Assembly (NCBI GenBank): GCA_021397845.1
Contig: CM038044.1
Location: forward strand, 85,507,942 to 85,571,941
Source of the DNA: Areca catechu
Taxonomy: Eukaryota; Streptophyta; Magnoliopsida; Arecales; Arecaceae
DNA length: 64,000 nt
Reading direction: 5' to 3'
Within the stretch, counting starts at the first letter, position 1. The number at the start of each line of letters is the position of its first letter. The notes under the pieces are model-generated. The model searched no databases. It was not told the DNA's origin and saw only the letters and a program-made list of their open reading frames with translations. The position numbers were made by a program, and so were the translations under genes. This document shows, in pieces, positions 1 to 12,015 of this stretch.

Positions 1-535
1 CTTTGTCATAAATGAATATGAACCAAAATATGACTTTATGTGCATAAGGAACCATAGTGATCTCAAGTCTAAGGATCACTTGCACAACTCACATTATGAG
101 AACCATCTTTTGACAAGTAGTAAGACCTCTATAAAATATTCTCAAGGTGATTTGTTCAGTAAACTCATATCCTAATGAGCACCCACATACTTGTATTAGT
201 ATCCCTACATAAATGTCTTTAAGACCAACCACCCTCTCCATCGAGCATACATAGGATGTGCTAGTCTTTTTAGAAACATCGATCCTCAAATCGATGATCC
301 AACGACTAGGAACATTTTAGACTAGGGTTTATAGGAACTTAGGTTTCACCATTATGATCTCCATCATAACCCTAATTGCATTGCCCTAACTTATAAGATT
401 CATCATAATCTTGATAAGTGCTATAGTATGATGAATCAATAAATGTCTTTTATTGATATCAATCTTGAGTTGACATAATACAAAAATGCCACCGATATAA
501 TAACTATGATTGGCTTTTATGGCATAATTCATTCA
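1..535 (-). repeat. TE1 3' LTR, partial
   Basis: This aligns base by base, with scattered differences, to the last 537 bases of the LTR at 5615-7959. Both share the stretch around tgattggctt and end in TTCA. The internal polypurine tract complement (tctcccacttgc) follows directly. The rest of this LTR lies left of the window. Confidence 0.92.
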
Positions 536-548
536 ATCTCCCACTTGC
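536..548 (-). other. TE1 polypurine tract
   Basis: Read on the minus strand this is GCAAGTGGGAGAT directly before the LTR start TGAATG. It would prime plus-strand DNA synthesis. TE4 and TE10 have nearly the same purine run at the same place. Confidence 0.8.
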
Positions 549-3500
549 ACTAAAGCAAATCACCCTTGTATTTAATACCCATACAATCTAGATGGTGATC
601 TAACTACTGTAGAGAAAGTGCCTTAGTGAATGGGTCTACTATGTTATTCTTTGTATCAACTCGTTCTACTACCACATCATTTCTTTCAATGATTTCTCGA
701 ATGAGATGGAAGCATCTCAAAATGTGCTAGGACTTATGGTGAGACCTTGGTTCCTTCGCTTATGCAATAGCATCAGTGTTATCACAATACAATGGCACTA
801 GTTGTTGTATTACAGGAACTATGCCCAATCCGATAATGAACCTCTTCATCCATACTGCTTCCTTAGTAGCTTCACTAGCAGCTATGTATTCTACCTCATT
901 AATTGAGTTAGCTACAGTTGGTTGCTTAGTACTCTTCCAACCACTGCTCCTCCATTTATAGTAAAGACATATCTTGATATGGATTTACTGTCATCTAGAT
1001 CAAAATGGAAACTAGATCTGTATAGCCTTCTAGTTTTAGATTTGATCCTCCATATATTAGAAAAACATCCTTAGTCCTTCTCAGGTACTTAAGAATATTT
1101 TTCATAGCTTTCCAATGTTCTTCCCTAGATCAACCTGGAACCTGCTTACTATGCCTAAAGCATAAGCAACATTAGGTCCGGTACATAGCATTGCATACAT
1201 AATTGATCCCACTACCAAAGCATAAGAGATCTTATTCATCCTATCTCTTTCTTCTAGAGTCTTAGGTAACATCCTTTTAGATAGGTGTATGCCTTGACTC
1301 ACGGGCAAGTAACCCTTTTTACTTTTTTCCATATTGAATATCTTCAATATTTAGTTTATGTACCTGGATTGGGATAAATCTAGCATCCTTTTAGATCTAT
1401 CTCTATACATCTTTATTCTTAGAATATAGGATGCTTCTCCCAAATCCTTCATAGAAAACCATTTTGATAGCCATATTTTAACTGACTGCATCATTGGAAT
1501 ATCATTTCCAATTATATGTCATGACATACAAGACCAAGATGATAATGGCACTCCCACTTGTCTTCTTATACATACATAGCTCATCCATATTCTTGATGAA
1601 ACAAATTCCTTAATAGTTTCATCAAAATGAATGTTCTAGCTCCTTGATGCTTGCTTCAATCCATAATTGGATTTCCTAAGCCTGCATACTTGGTTTGGGC
1701 TCCCACTTGAGACAAAACCCTTTGGCTGTGATATATGGACTTCTTCCTCAAGATTCCTATTGAGGAATGTAGTCTTAACATCCATCTGCTAGATCTCATA
1801 ATCATAGTATGTAGCAATGGAAAGTATAAATCCTAATGGACTTGAGCATGGCAACTAGCGAAAAAGTTTTATCATAGTCAATACCATGCTTTTGCTTGAA
1901 AGCTTTTGCCACCAACCTAGTCTTGTAGGTTTCTATCTACCCATCTACTCCAATCTTCCACTTGAAGAACTATTTGCACCCAATTAGGATAATTCTCTCA
2001 GGTGAGTTAACCAAGATCCAAACTTGGTTGTCACACATGGAGTCCATTTCAGATTTCATGGCACTAAGCCATTTATCAAAGTCCTTACCCATGACTGCTT
2101 TTGTATAGGTCAGTGGATCATCATCTTCAATGATGCTGGTTTCATTATTATTTCCAATCATAAAACCATATCTTAGAGGTGCTTCCCTCATTCTTTCTGA
2201 CCTACAGAGAGGAGGTATGTGTTGTGGTTGTACTTGATCAATTGGTACTTCTGGTAGAGGAACTTGAGTTTGTTTATTTTAAACTTTCTCGATCAATTAT
2301 TCTCTCATTACTTTCTTCTTGGATAAATTTTTTTTCCAAGAAAATGGCATACCTACTAACTAAGACCTTTTATTCAGTAGGATGATAAAATAGGTATCCA
2401 ATACCCTCTTGAGAATAACCAATAAACCTATATTTCTCAATCCTAGCACTTAGCTTATGTCCTAATTCTTTTTTTAACATAAGCTGGATAATCCCAAATC
2501 TTAAGATGTTTAAGACTTGGTTTCCTGCCATTCCATAATTCATATGGAGTGCTAGGTATTGATTTTGATGGTACCCTGTTCAATACATATGGAGCAGTTT
2601 CTAGAGCATATCCCCAGAAAGATATTGGAAGATCTATGAAGCACATCATGGACCTTACCATGTCAAACAAGGTATGATTCCTCCTTTCTGCTACACCATT
2701 TAATTATGATATATATGAAGGAGTCCATTCAGAGATAATACTATTTTTCTTAAGATGATTAAGAAATTTACTAGATAAGTATTCTCCTTCTCGATTAGAT
2801 CGAAGGACTTTAATACTTTTCAAGTTTGTTTCTCAACCATATTTTGATACTCTTTAAATTTATCAAAGGCTTCGAATTTATGTTTCATGAAATACACATA
2901 TCCAAAACTAGATAAATCATCAATAAATGTGATGAAATAAGAGTATCCTCCTCTAGCCTGAGTTGACATAGGTCCACATATATCTGAATGTATTAACCCT
3001 AACAACTCAGTTGCCCTTTCTCCATGTCCAGTGAATGGAGACTTGGTCATTTTATCTATGAGGCAAGATTCACAAGTTCCTAATGATTTATAATCATAAG
3101 GGCCAAAGAAATCATCTTTGTATGACTTGTTAATCCTTGACTCATTTATATGACCTAATCGGCAATGCCAAAAGAATGTTTTATTAGTATCATCCCTCTT
3201 TCTCTTTTTATTTTCTAAGACCATTCATAAATTTATCCATTCTAAAAAAGTGATTAAAATGAAAAATGGAGCAACCATTGCTCTCAACTTTTATTTTAAA
3301 ACCTTGTCTTAATAACAAAGGTATAGAAACAATATTTCTAATAATATTTGAAATGAAATAATAATCTTTTAATTCCAATATCTTGCCTGAAGGCTACAAT
3401 AACATGTAGGTTCCAACAGCTTCTGCATGAATGGCCTCTCCACTCGTGCTATAAAGCTTGAAGTCACCTTTTTTCAATCTTCTAATTTTATGGAGTCCCT

Positions 3501-4413
3501 GCAAAGATTTGTATAAGTGAGACCCACATGCGGTAACCAATATCCATGAATCAAAAGTTGAAGAACTCAATGATAAGTTTATTTGTATCATAAACAAACC
3601 TCTTGATGCTCCATTGGCTTCTTTCTTCAAAGTTGCAAGGTACATCTTACAGTTCTTCTTTCAATGTCTCTTCTTGCTATAGAAGAAACAGAATCCATCA
3701 TTTGAAGACATCTTTGCCTTTTTCTTCTTTTTGATACTCTCCTTTGAGTTTAGCTTTCTCTTTAAACCCTTTTCATTACTCCTTTCTTCTTCCCATCAAT
3801 TAGAAGATGATGAGCCTTATCACCTTTGAAGTGGCTCTCAACTGTCTTAAGCATATTAAGCAGCTCTGATAATGAAAAGTTCAATTTGTTCATATGGTAG
3901 TTATGACAAACAAAGATTAGGAATCTAGGAATGATTGCAGGATCAAATCCTGATTAAGCTCCCCATCCATGACAAAACCTAATTGACCTAATTGGGTGAT
4001 TAAGTCAATCATCTTAAGAACATGGACCTGTACATGCGAGCCCTCACTCATACATGCTCAGAACAACTGCTTCAATATCTCATATCTAGCAGTCCTACTA
4101 TGCTCTTCATATAGCTCTTTGAGATTGAGTAGTATGGACTGAGGTTCCATATATTCATGTTGCCTCTATAACTCATTGCACATCAAGGCTAACATGATGC
4201 ACTTGACAGTCAAGATGTAATTCTGTCACATTCTATAAGTGGATTTTGCTCCTCTGTCGCATCATCTCCATTCGGATCTGGATCCAAAGAATCAAGGATA
4301 TATCATACTTTTTCCTGAGCAAGTACTATTCTCAGGTTCCTCAACCAATCCATATAGTTTGGTCTGATCAATTTATTGGCATCTAGTATGCCCCATAGTG
4401 ATAATGATGAAGC
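548..4413 (-). pseudogene. TE1 gag-pol pseudogene (Ty1/copia)
   Basis: Read right to left. Gag begins near 4413, where the start codon of TE10 gag is TTG here (LASSLSLWG against MASSLSLRS), and runs to about 3890. A decayed zinc knuckle lies near 3640-3700, with one Cys changed and a stop replacing Trp. The protease to pre-integrase part is at 3394-3645. Integrase is at 2820-3224, with WHCRLGH, a CESC pair and HSDICGP, and continues at 2455-2670 (NRVPSKS). The linker and reverse transcriptase start lie at 1970-2191. The later reverse transcriptase and RNase H start are at 1102-1347 (GSIMYAM). Frames change repeatedly and stops are common, so no protein can be made. Assignment is by likeness to TE10 and to copia domain order. 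Confidence 0.9.
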
Positions 4414-4610
4414 CAATAATTTAGATGTATAATCAGACAAAAATAATACATAAGCAGACCACTCAAGATGATAATCATAATTAGATAAGGACTTTAAATC
4501 TAATTGTGTCTCCCACTATTTTCTTCGAATACCAAAACCCTCAACTATGGTAAATGAGAAACCAGTATTTGGTTTCTTTAGTGGGGTTGAGATCCCAATT
4601 CCTTATAAAT

Positions 4611-4915
4611 GTCTTGTATTTGCACAACAAACATTTATAAGATCAAGAATAGGAAATTCCTTTTTAATTACATCCCTTGTAATTCTCAACATAATACTTA
4701 CCTCTAAGACACTTACAGTCTTGTATTTGCACAACAAATCATAATATCTTAGTTTAGTCGGACCCTTTATTTTATATAGTCATGATTGAATAATGATATC
4801 CTTGAGTTTGCTCAACAAAGTAATATTATCAAGCATACTATAAAGCATAAAATGCACCATGTCAAATTTTTTTTATCAAACCCTATTAGTAACCCTTGAG
4901 TTTGCTCAATAAACC
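4611..4915 (-). repeat. Four spaced small hairpins in the TE1 leader
   Basis: Copies start near 4611, 4718, 4800 and 4893. Each reads like cTTG-NN-4 nt-NN-CAAcaaa on the plus strand: TTGTAtttgCACAA in the first two and TTGAGtttgCTCAA in the last two. On the element's RNA strand all form a 5 bp stem with a 4 nt loop, allowing one G-U pair in the first two. TE10 has four at almost the same spacing. Confidence 0.75.
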
Positions 4916-5061
4916 TACTATAGTTTTGATACAAATTTGGCTTGTCATGAAGGAAGGCAAATTGTAGTGTATTTAAAATTAATTAGCATTTCCAATTCTA
5001 AGGTCTAAATTAATCGAATTGGCTAGGTAAGTGAAGAGGTGTGGGAGTCCTCCCATTCTTG

Positions 5062-5094
5062 CCTTAGACACCAAATAATTTTGGCCAGGTAAGT
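5062..5094 (-). other. Leader block II hairpin in TE1
   Basis: On the element strand the core is TACCTGGCCAAAATTATTTG followed by GTGTCTAAGG, with stem CCAAA/TTTGG. The same block occurs in TE4, TE10, TE12 and TE13, with the fifth stem pair changed in step. Confidence 0.75.
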
Positions 5095-5377
5095 AACGGA
5101 ACCAATTAAAAATCACATTCTCTTTACCTTCATAGAATCACTTTTCTTAGACACCAATCGATCAGTCAAACTCTAAAAAGAATTTGCATCAAGAATTTAT
5201 ATAATACAATAACTAAATATAATTTTTATGAGGGCTTTGATGGTCTCAAATGCATCCTAATTAACCATGCCAACATGACATATTCTAGCAAATAAGCATA
5301 CTAACCCTAATATGCATAACCATAGTATGATTAAAACAACAATTCGTTCACCTCACTTATTCATGGGATAAGACCAC

Positions 5378-5460
5378 AGTGGCACCCTAAACATCATAGG
5401 AGACCCTAGTGAATGAAATGAGAGGGCTTTTAAATCCTACTTAGCTCCTATGACCGGACG
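5378..5460 (-). other. Leader hairpin I in TE1
   Basis: On the element strand it starts CGTCCGGTC, then stem CATAGGAG (5395-5402 on plus pairs with 5445-5452), a 42 nt loop, stem CTCCTATG, and ends in a G-rich part and GTGCCACTGTG. TE4 and TE12 align to it without gaps through the stem region. It may be an RNA structure; the function is unknown. Confidence 0.75.
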
Positions 5461-5598
5461 GCCATGGTGGCTAATCCAATCCAAAGCAGTTACTAGGAGC
5501 ATAACATATCACATGTATAATATGAACTAATCATGCAAGAGTCATGGCAAAGCAAGCAATTACCACTAAAATAACTACTAATTGCATGAATCGAGATG

Positions 5599-5610
5599 GC
5601 TCTGATACTA
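5599..5610 (-). other. TE1 primer binding site (tRNA-iMet type)
   Basis: On the minus strand this reads TAGTATCAGAGC, one base from the usual plant TGGTATCAGAGC that pairs with the 3' end of initiator-Met tRNA. It lies four bases inside the LTR edge. Confidence 0.85.
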
Positions 5611-5614
5611 CTAT

Positions 5615-7959
5615 TGGGTTTCGAGCTGACACAGTGGAAGACTGGGTTTCAAGATTTTCATTATTGAAACCCTAATCGACCAAAATCCTAGTCCCAAGGA
5701 CTACTAGGCCATAACAACTAATAAATCATAATTTAGGATTATAGAGGAATACCTGGAGTACTATACTCCTTAATTTCTATAAGGCATACAAGTGTATGAC
5801 CTCTAGAGGTGATCCACATAGGAACCGGACTAAGAAAGTACACTACCAAGCTTGTTTATTTGACTAGAACTCTTCTTGACAGCCTTTCTTCCTTCAGCGA
5901 CCTTTTTTCCTTTGCTGGAATCCCTACCCTCCTGTAGGGCACTCAAAGACCTCTCTGAATCCTCTCTTAGAATCCAATTATCCTTCCTATATCTCTTTCT
6001 AGGCTCTTGTTTTAAAATGACAAGTCTTATCTTAAAGAAGACTTCTTGTCCTAAGAGAAGAAAGAAAAATAGAAAGGATTTCTTTCGAATTATTTTTGAT
6101 GTTTTTGGCATCAAAATACTGATGCCTTTTTATACTAAGTGAGGGGGTGCCTGATAAACCTTTTTCTCAGTCCTTGATCTAATTTTTTAATGATTGGATA
6201 TGACCCTTCAAGCAGAAGGAGTCCCTTAGGTGAAAGGTCTTATCGTAATATGTCATATCACTATGCCAAGAGATATATATGTGTCTCTTCAATTTTTTAG
6301 CAATTTTTTTACTTGCCATATGACAAGTAACCAGTCAAAATTTGGCTAAGGGACATGGGATTCCAATGGATATATCGGAGAACTAGAAGCCTTCAAGTAG
6401 GACTTCTAGATTTAAGATTGCACCCCACACATGAAGGGACACGTCCCTTCATATTATGCACCATAATTTTTCCATGCTAATTCCATCTTTTAACGAGTCA
6501 AGCCCAATCCAAATGGATATGGAGATAAGGGAGAGTGGCTTAGCATTTTCTTTGGAATAAGTGATTAAGTGGTAGAAGGACTCTTGGTCCTTCTATGCCC
6601 CTTAATCTTGGTGCATGCCAAACACGGCGCCAAGAGTCCAATCCCACTTAGACTCTTTCATAATCCAAGAAAAATACTCAATTAAGTCCAGATAAATATA
6701 GATAAGTGCTACCCCAATTGGGAATCAACCCAATCTAAGTCTCACTTAAATTGGTTTGCCCAAATAGCAAGTAAACTGATCCAATCCAATTGGATTAGGA
6801 GTTAGGCTAGCTTGTTTATGCTAGTATGCAAATTAGCTAGCCTATTAGAATTCAATGACCCTAACCAAAATCCAATTGACTTCCTTAACCAATTTTTTAG
6901 CATGTGTGACCCTTTGGGCTACACATCTAGCCAGCAAAAGGTCCAGGTCCAAGCTATTTCGATCCAATCAAAATCGATTGATCCAATTAGGTCAAATCGA
7001 GCTGACCCAAGTTAGCCAATTCGAACTAATTTCTAAATTGACTCATGAATCCATCCAATTTGATTCATGAAAACCTACAAGACATGATTGATATCTAGAA
7101 ATGTGTCATGCCTACCTAGAAGATAAAAATTTTGATAGAAATTACTAAAATATCCTTTAATGAAAAGTTAACGTGTAATTCAATCCTTCGATCTTCCTTT
7201 ATCCTAAATAAGTGATGGGTATGGAGAATTGTCAAACCCTAATACTTAATCCTTTCGAATCTCAATTTAATAATAAAGACTTGATCGATGAAAGATTAGA
7301 AATCCTTTCTAATCTCATCCTGCTTTGATCAAAGACTTTCTGAGAGTAATCGATTCCTTGTTGATCCACTCACATCCTTCATGCACAATCCACCACATCC
7401 AAGAACAACCCGATACATGACTCTTTGTTATGAATGAGTATAAACCAAAACATGGCTTTATGTGCATAAGGAACCAAGGTGATCTCAGGTCTAAGGATCA
7501 CTTATGCATCTCCTACTATGAGAACCATCTTTTGACAAGTAGTAAGACCTTCATAAGATGTTCTCAAGGTGGACCAGTTCAGTGAACTCATATCCTAATG
7601 AGGACCCATATCCTTGTATTAGTGTCCTTACACAAATGGCTATGAGACCAACCACCTTCCTTATCGAGCATACATAAGATATGCTAGTCTTTCCAGAAAC
7701 ATCGATCCCCGAATCGATAATCCAATGACTAGGAACATTTTAGACTAGGGTTTATAAAAACTTAGGTCTCACCGTTATGATCTCCATCATAATCCTAATT
7801 CCATTACCCTAACCTATGGGGTTCATCATAATCTTGATAAGATACTACAGTATGATGAATCAACAAATGCCTTTTATTATTATCAATCTTGAGTTGAGAT
7901 AATACAAAAATGCCACTAATACAATAACTATGATTGGCTTTCAAGGCATAATTCTTTCA
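5615..7959 (-). repeat. TE1 5' LTR
   Basis: 2345 bp, bounded by TG and CA, with the primer site just inside at 5599-5610. Its last part aligns to 1-535. Parts resemble the LTRs of TE10 around the near-terminal stretch tgcataaggaacc, so the two families are cousins. Confidence 0.92.
6127..6134 (-). promoter_or_regulatory. Candidate TATA box of TE1 LTR
   Basis: Reads TATAAAAA on the minus strand, about 510 bases before the LTR end in element direction. The place fits a U3/R border, but no transcript start is known. Confidence 0.45.
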
Positions 7960-7989
7960 TAACCATACAAGGGAACCTAAAAAAACTAA

Positions 7990-8560
7990 ACTGGCATCTA
8001 TGATCCATAAGATTATGGAAGTCCTAGAACGTGAAGGATATATCCAATTTTACCATGTGCTAGCACATATGTGCACGGCATATAATGCACCAGATCATGT
8101 TGTAGAGGAATGTCCTTACTTGATGCACCCAATCCAAAATAAGTCTACATAAGGGAGTATAGCTAATGAAAAATATATAACTGAACCTTATGCACCAACC
8201 TATAACTCAGGGTGGGATTGTCATCCTAATTTGGTGTGGTCATAAGATGCAATACTAGGAACTCATAATTTTGATCAGCCTTACCCTAGGCCCAGCTAAA
8301 TACTTAATCATCAACTAGGTTTAGGCCTTGAAGTAAGAGTCAGCATATTAGAAAAGAGTCTAGAAACTTTGGCTAAATCCCAAGCTGACCTCCATGCTAT
8401 AGTTAATAATACTAATGCCATCCTGAATAACTTTACACAAACCACTGGCCAATAGATAACCTCCAACACCCAGGTTATTGCCCATTTGGAGATACAATTA
8501 AGTCAATTGCCATAGTTGTGAGTGAAGAAGAACTGCCTAGTCAACCCAAAAGTTATCTTG
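7990..8560 (+). pseudogene. TE2 gag remnant (Athila-like)
   Basis: Conceptual translation in one frame with stops gives CTAYNAPDHVVEECPYLM, then YNSGWDCHPNLVWS and a following stretch QPYPRPS. Next comes a helical part with LEKSLETLAKSQ and HLEIQLSQL. Athila-type gag proteins have a WxxHPNxxW-like motif followed by a coiled region ending in a QLGQL-like motif, so I read this as the end of gag. A further segment at 8596-8865 is open for 89 residues but shows no domain I know. The frame is broken by several stops. Confidence 0.6.
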
Positions 8561-8955
8561 AGGGATAATACCTAATTGAAAATTTTAATATCGGTGTGAC
8601 TATCCCTGAACAATCGATTATAACTCTCGAAAATGCATTAGTCATAGAACAATCCTGTACAACCAAAAAGACCAACCTAGATAATTTGACTAAGGTAGAA
8701 ACTTATAAAGAGAAATCAGAAAGGAACGATGAACCACTTCTATCATCACCCAACTTACCTATGGTCCCAATCCCAAGAATCTTAGAATTATCCATTACTT
8801 TCAATAGGAAGGAAGAACGAATAGGTGAAATGATGAAATTAACTAAGACTTCCCAAAGATCATAAAGGTAGAATATAATAGAGGAAGTCATGCATAAAAT
8901 TCTTTCCCGTGATTTGTTAAATCCTAGTGTGGCAACTTTGAGGTAGATGATATGA

Positions 8956-9304
8956 TATAGAGGGATATACCCTAGAGATGAATGACCTAGTAGAAGCACC
9001 CTATCCCAATACCACCCCACTTTGGATTGAAAAATATGAGCCATCATCCAAACTCCCAATAGCTTCCTTGTTAAAATCACCACCTGACCTAGAATCAAAT
9101 CTACTTCCTACCACCTCCACTAACACCTTACTAGTAATATACAATCAGGAAGCCCAAATTATATATGTTCTAAAAGCATTAAAGAAGCTATTGGATGGGA
9201 TATTACGTATATGGAGGATAACAAATTTAAAACTTTTATATCTAATTTCTCTATATTTGGCACCACTTTCAAGAACTGCCTCCAAGATTTATCTATTATA
9301 TTAA
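8956..9304 (+). pseudogene. TE2 pol linker before reverse transcriptase
   Basis: Translation shows PLWIEKYEPSSKLPIASLL, then a stretch with LKSPPDLES and LLPTTS and, after a shift in likeness, LKALKK. Athila-type pol proteins have a linker of this kind (P-L-x-LKPLP, then a VLKxHKxAIGW-like stretch) just before reverse transcriptase. Reverse transcriptase itself does not follow; after 9304 the sequence decays at once to non-coding DNA. The call rests on remembered family patterns. Confidence 0.5.
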
Positions 9305-10980
9305 AATAATGTATGGAGATAGAGTTGTTATTGATTTGAAAAAAGTACCAAGTTATAGATCAGGAATGGCTTATGCTAAGATCTAAATTACTAGCTAAAC
9401 CCTCATGACTTTAGTTGCACCTTTGCCTATGAAGGAAGAGGCATCGAATGGGGATCCTGAAGTACTCCCTTGGCACATTAATTATATAGATCCAAGTCCC
9501 TTAGAATCCTGATGATACTTAAGTTGTACCTAGATCTAATTATAAAGAAAGAATTATTAGCTATCAAGGGAATAAGCCACCTAATGGTCCCATACAGGAA
9601 ATACTCTGAAGTCGACCAGAATCACGTAGGGATTTAAAAATCCACATCAAGATTCGGGCAGAAATAGGATAAGAACTCTGGGAGGTCTAGCTGAAGATGT
9701 TAAACTTAGTGCTTATTAGGAGGCAACCCAATCTTTTTATTGAGTTTTGCTTTAGTGATTTTTATTTTTGTAGGAAGAATGGACCACTCTTTATAAATGC
9801 ATCGAGTAATTCATGATGCATATCTAGTCTAGGTGGTACCTCTCCCTGTCTTATTTTTATATCTTAGTTTTTTCTTACTCCATTAAGAATAATGGAAATT
9901 AAGTTGGGGATAGGAAAAATCTTTGAAATTTTTTTGAAAAATATTTTGAAAATACTTGAAAATTACTGAAAATTTTGAAAAAAATTTATGTGGAGGTTTT
10001 TTTATAAATCTTGTGCCATAAGTTTTTGAGCAAAATAAACTAGGAAAAGGATAATAGAGTTGAAAGTATTTGCTAGTGACTGTAACGAGTCAAGAAGTAG
10101 ACTAGCTGGTCAGACTTTTAGTGGCCTACTTAGATCACCTAAAAGCTATTAGTACTTTCATTACACATGCACATTGACAAAGTAAAGTAACTATTAGTTG
10201 TAAGATCAATTAAAGATTCAATGATTACTAAAAAGTGGTAATTGATATACACCCCATTTAAAAAAACTTGAATTTGAGAAAAGAGCTTCCTGCCTAAAAT
10301 TGGTTTCCCACCGAGTAACCGGGCACCTTCGTCTAAGTAAACATTGTTGTTCACATCAAAAAGTAGGTAGTATTAAGATATTGCAAAGAAAAAGGGAAGA
10401 AAAAAAGAAAAATTTAGGTAGTGTAAAAGCTACCTCAGCTCATGTGCTTAACTTAGGGGTATTAAAAAAATTGACCAAAGTAGGTGATAAGCGAAAATAC
10501 AATTGTTCTTTACAATCTAGTACTAAAATACTAAGTTAGCCATCATGAACACAAGTACTACAAACTTTTGGATAAAGTCTAAGAAAGTTTCTAATAGTTT
10601 TGATTGTGAAATTTACTTTGAAAACTCAATATTTAATTAGTAATACTAGCTAACTTCTTTTAATTTTAAGCCTAGATCTAATTTCATAAGAGAGGATCTT
10701 AATATCATATGGTTATAAATTAATATCTATATTCTTATTGCATTGCTAAGGGACTAGTAATGATTAAGTTGCGGATGTGATAAGACTACTAAATATCCTA
10801 ATTTAAATATTAAAATAAATATTAATTAATCTTATTTATTAAGAATTTTGTTTTTTATTAGTATTTTATAAAAAAGAAGTCCATGGATTAAAAGAGCTTG
10901 ATTTTTGGAGTCCAACAGTATAAATGGCACTCAAATTGGAGTTCAAACGAGCCCAAAATCAAAGTTTGAAGTTTATTAAG
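9305..10980 (+). other. Non-coding 3' part of TE2
   Basis: No credible gene. It holds the phrase ggaggcaaccca near 9720, A/T-rich runs near 9920-10010, and short open frames without family likeness (10139-10354 minus, 10300-10539 plus). It is probably the untranslated tail between pol and the 3' LTR of the Athila-like element. Confidence 0.45.
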
Positions 10981-12015
10981 CTCTACATGAATTTTGATAT
11001 AGCCGGTCTATGGTGGACCAGCTGCATGGTCCATAGAAGCCAGGATCGGTCCACATAAGCCATTAACCATGGTCTACGAACCTAGTCCATGGACCATCAA
11101 CCTTCTTGAGCTATTTCATCGTTAGAGAAGATGTTGAAGACCTTTACTTTATCGTCAAGAAGTCACCCCTGGTCAGGAAACCAACCATGCACCATCCATG
11201 GCCAAAAAGAACATAAGAGATCAGTCCAATTTTCTAAAATCCATCAGTCACTACTATCACCGATCATTCTCCCCATTACCGGCCCCACCATCCAAGAACT
11301 ACTAGTCACCGGAGAAGCCGCTGGAAAACCATCATGGCCTGCCTCTACTCGTCACTTCTACTACTACCCGCTAGCTATCTTTCTTCCCCTAATCCGGCCA
11401 TCTTCCTTAGCCGTAGCTCACCACACCTCCATCATCTCTACCCTCCACAGTCACCATTGCAAGCCACCGACCTTCTTCCCATCTCCGTCAACTACTGAGA
11501 CCACCCATAGCCACCGTTCGATCATCTTCCCCAAGCCATGGTTGCTGCTCAATCCTCTCAGTCCAAACTGACACTCATCAACAGTTTTCTTCCCCTTCTA
11601 CCACTGTCCATTACCTTCCTCCCTGTGGCCATCTTTCCTCCTTCTACCACAATGAGCCGCCATCCCACCGAGAGTCTGAAGCTGTCACCCTACTCTAGCC
11701 ATAACTTCCTGCCACCACAATCACCTGTAGATGTTGCTACAGAAAGCTACTAGCCACCGCACATCACAAACCACCATCGTCCACCCACTATCACAGTTCA
11801 TCCGGGACTAGGAGAAGCCAATGATATAGTTTGAATCGAAGAAGGAGCTTTCGGGCATCAGAGAGTTGATTTGGAAACTAGATGAACTTGATTTGCTTGA
11901 GAAGGAAAGAGGTTGCCGATCACTCCATCAGGATACACATCAGATGGCTGATATTAATTTTTACAATATACGGTTGATTTTGATCCAAATTGACTCTGAA
12001 TTCGACTAGGAGAAA
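10981..12015 (+). repeat. Probable first part of the TE2 3' LTR
   Basis: C-rich stretch with short inverted repeats around ggtccat/atggacc at 11015-11098. It has overlapping open frames of 146 and 71 residues that are rich in Ser, Pro and Thr and look like chance translations of CCA/TCC-rich DNA. It continues across TE3 into 29214-30040, which has a TATA box and an LTR-like end. The LTR start is not defined. Confidence 0.4.

Larger units (their letters stand above)
4414..5598 (-). other. TE1 untranslated leader
   Basis: About 1.2 kb between primer site and gag with no coding likeness. In element order it holds a large hairpin (5378-5460), a second hairpin block (5062-5094, with related half-copies near 5030 and 5150) and four small hairpins (4611-4915). 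Elements of other families share the first two and TE10 shares the last two, so this leader is more than filler. Confidence 0.75.
1..7959 (-). mobile_element. TE1: degenerate Ty1/copia retrotransposon, cut by the window start
   Basis: On the minus strand the order is 5' LTR (5615-7959), primer site, leader, gag, protease/integrase, reverse transcriptase, RNase H and 3' LTR (1-535, incomplete). Integrase upstream of reverse transcriptase is the Ty1/copia order. Position 1 aligns with about 7423 of the right LTR, so roughly 1.8 kb of the left LTR lies outside the window. The five bases after the right LTR, TAACC at 7960-7964, would be one target-site copy; the other is not visible. Coding is broken by many stops and shifts, so this is an old copy. 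TE10 is a related, better preserved family. Confidence 0.93.
7965..12015 (+). mobile_element. TE2: Athila-like Ty3/gypsy remnant, left part
   Basis: Plus-strand gag and pol-linker remnants, followed by a non-coding 3' part containing the phrase ggaggcaaccca (about 9720) and a G-rich tract near 9900 (aagttggggata). Such a phrase and tract after pol are usual in Athila-type elements. The element continues after TE3 at 29214, because TE3 is flanked by the repeat AGAAA on both sides (12011-12015, 29209-29213). The 5' LTR is not seen, and RT, RNase H and most of integrase are missing. Confidence 0.6.

Noticed and set aside
5599..5610. tRNA gene remnants at the TGGTATCAGAGC sites
   Set aside because: Only 12 bases match the tRNA 3' end, always at LTR borders; these are primer sites, not tRNA genes.
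8703..9098. 131-residue frame on minus
   Set aside because: It is the shadow of the plus-strand TE2 gag-pol linker, which shows family motifs.
11131..11753. Ser/Pro/Thr-rich frames of 146 and 71 residues as possible host genes
   Set aside because: Overlapping frames in CCA/TCC-rich DNA without domain, codon signal or splice context; the place fits an LTR of TE2.
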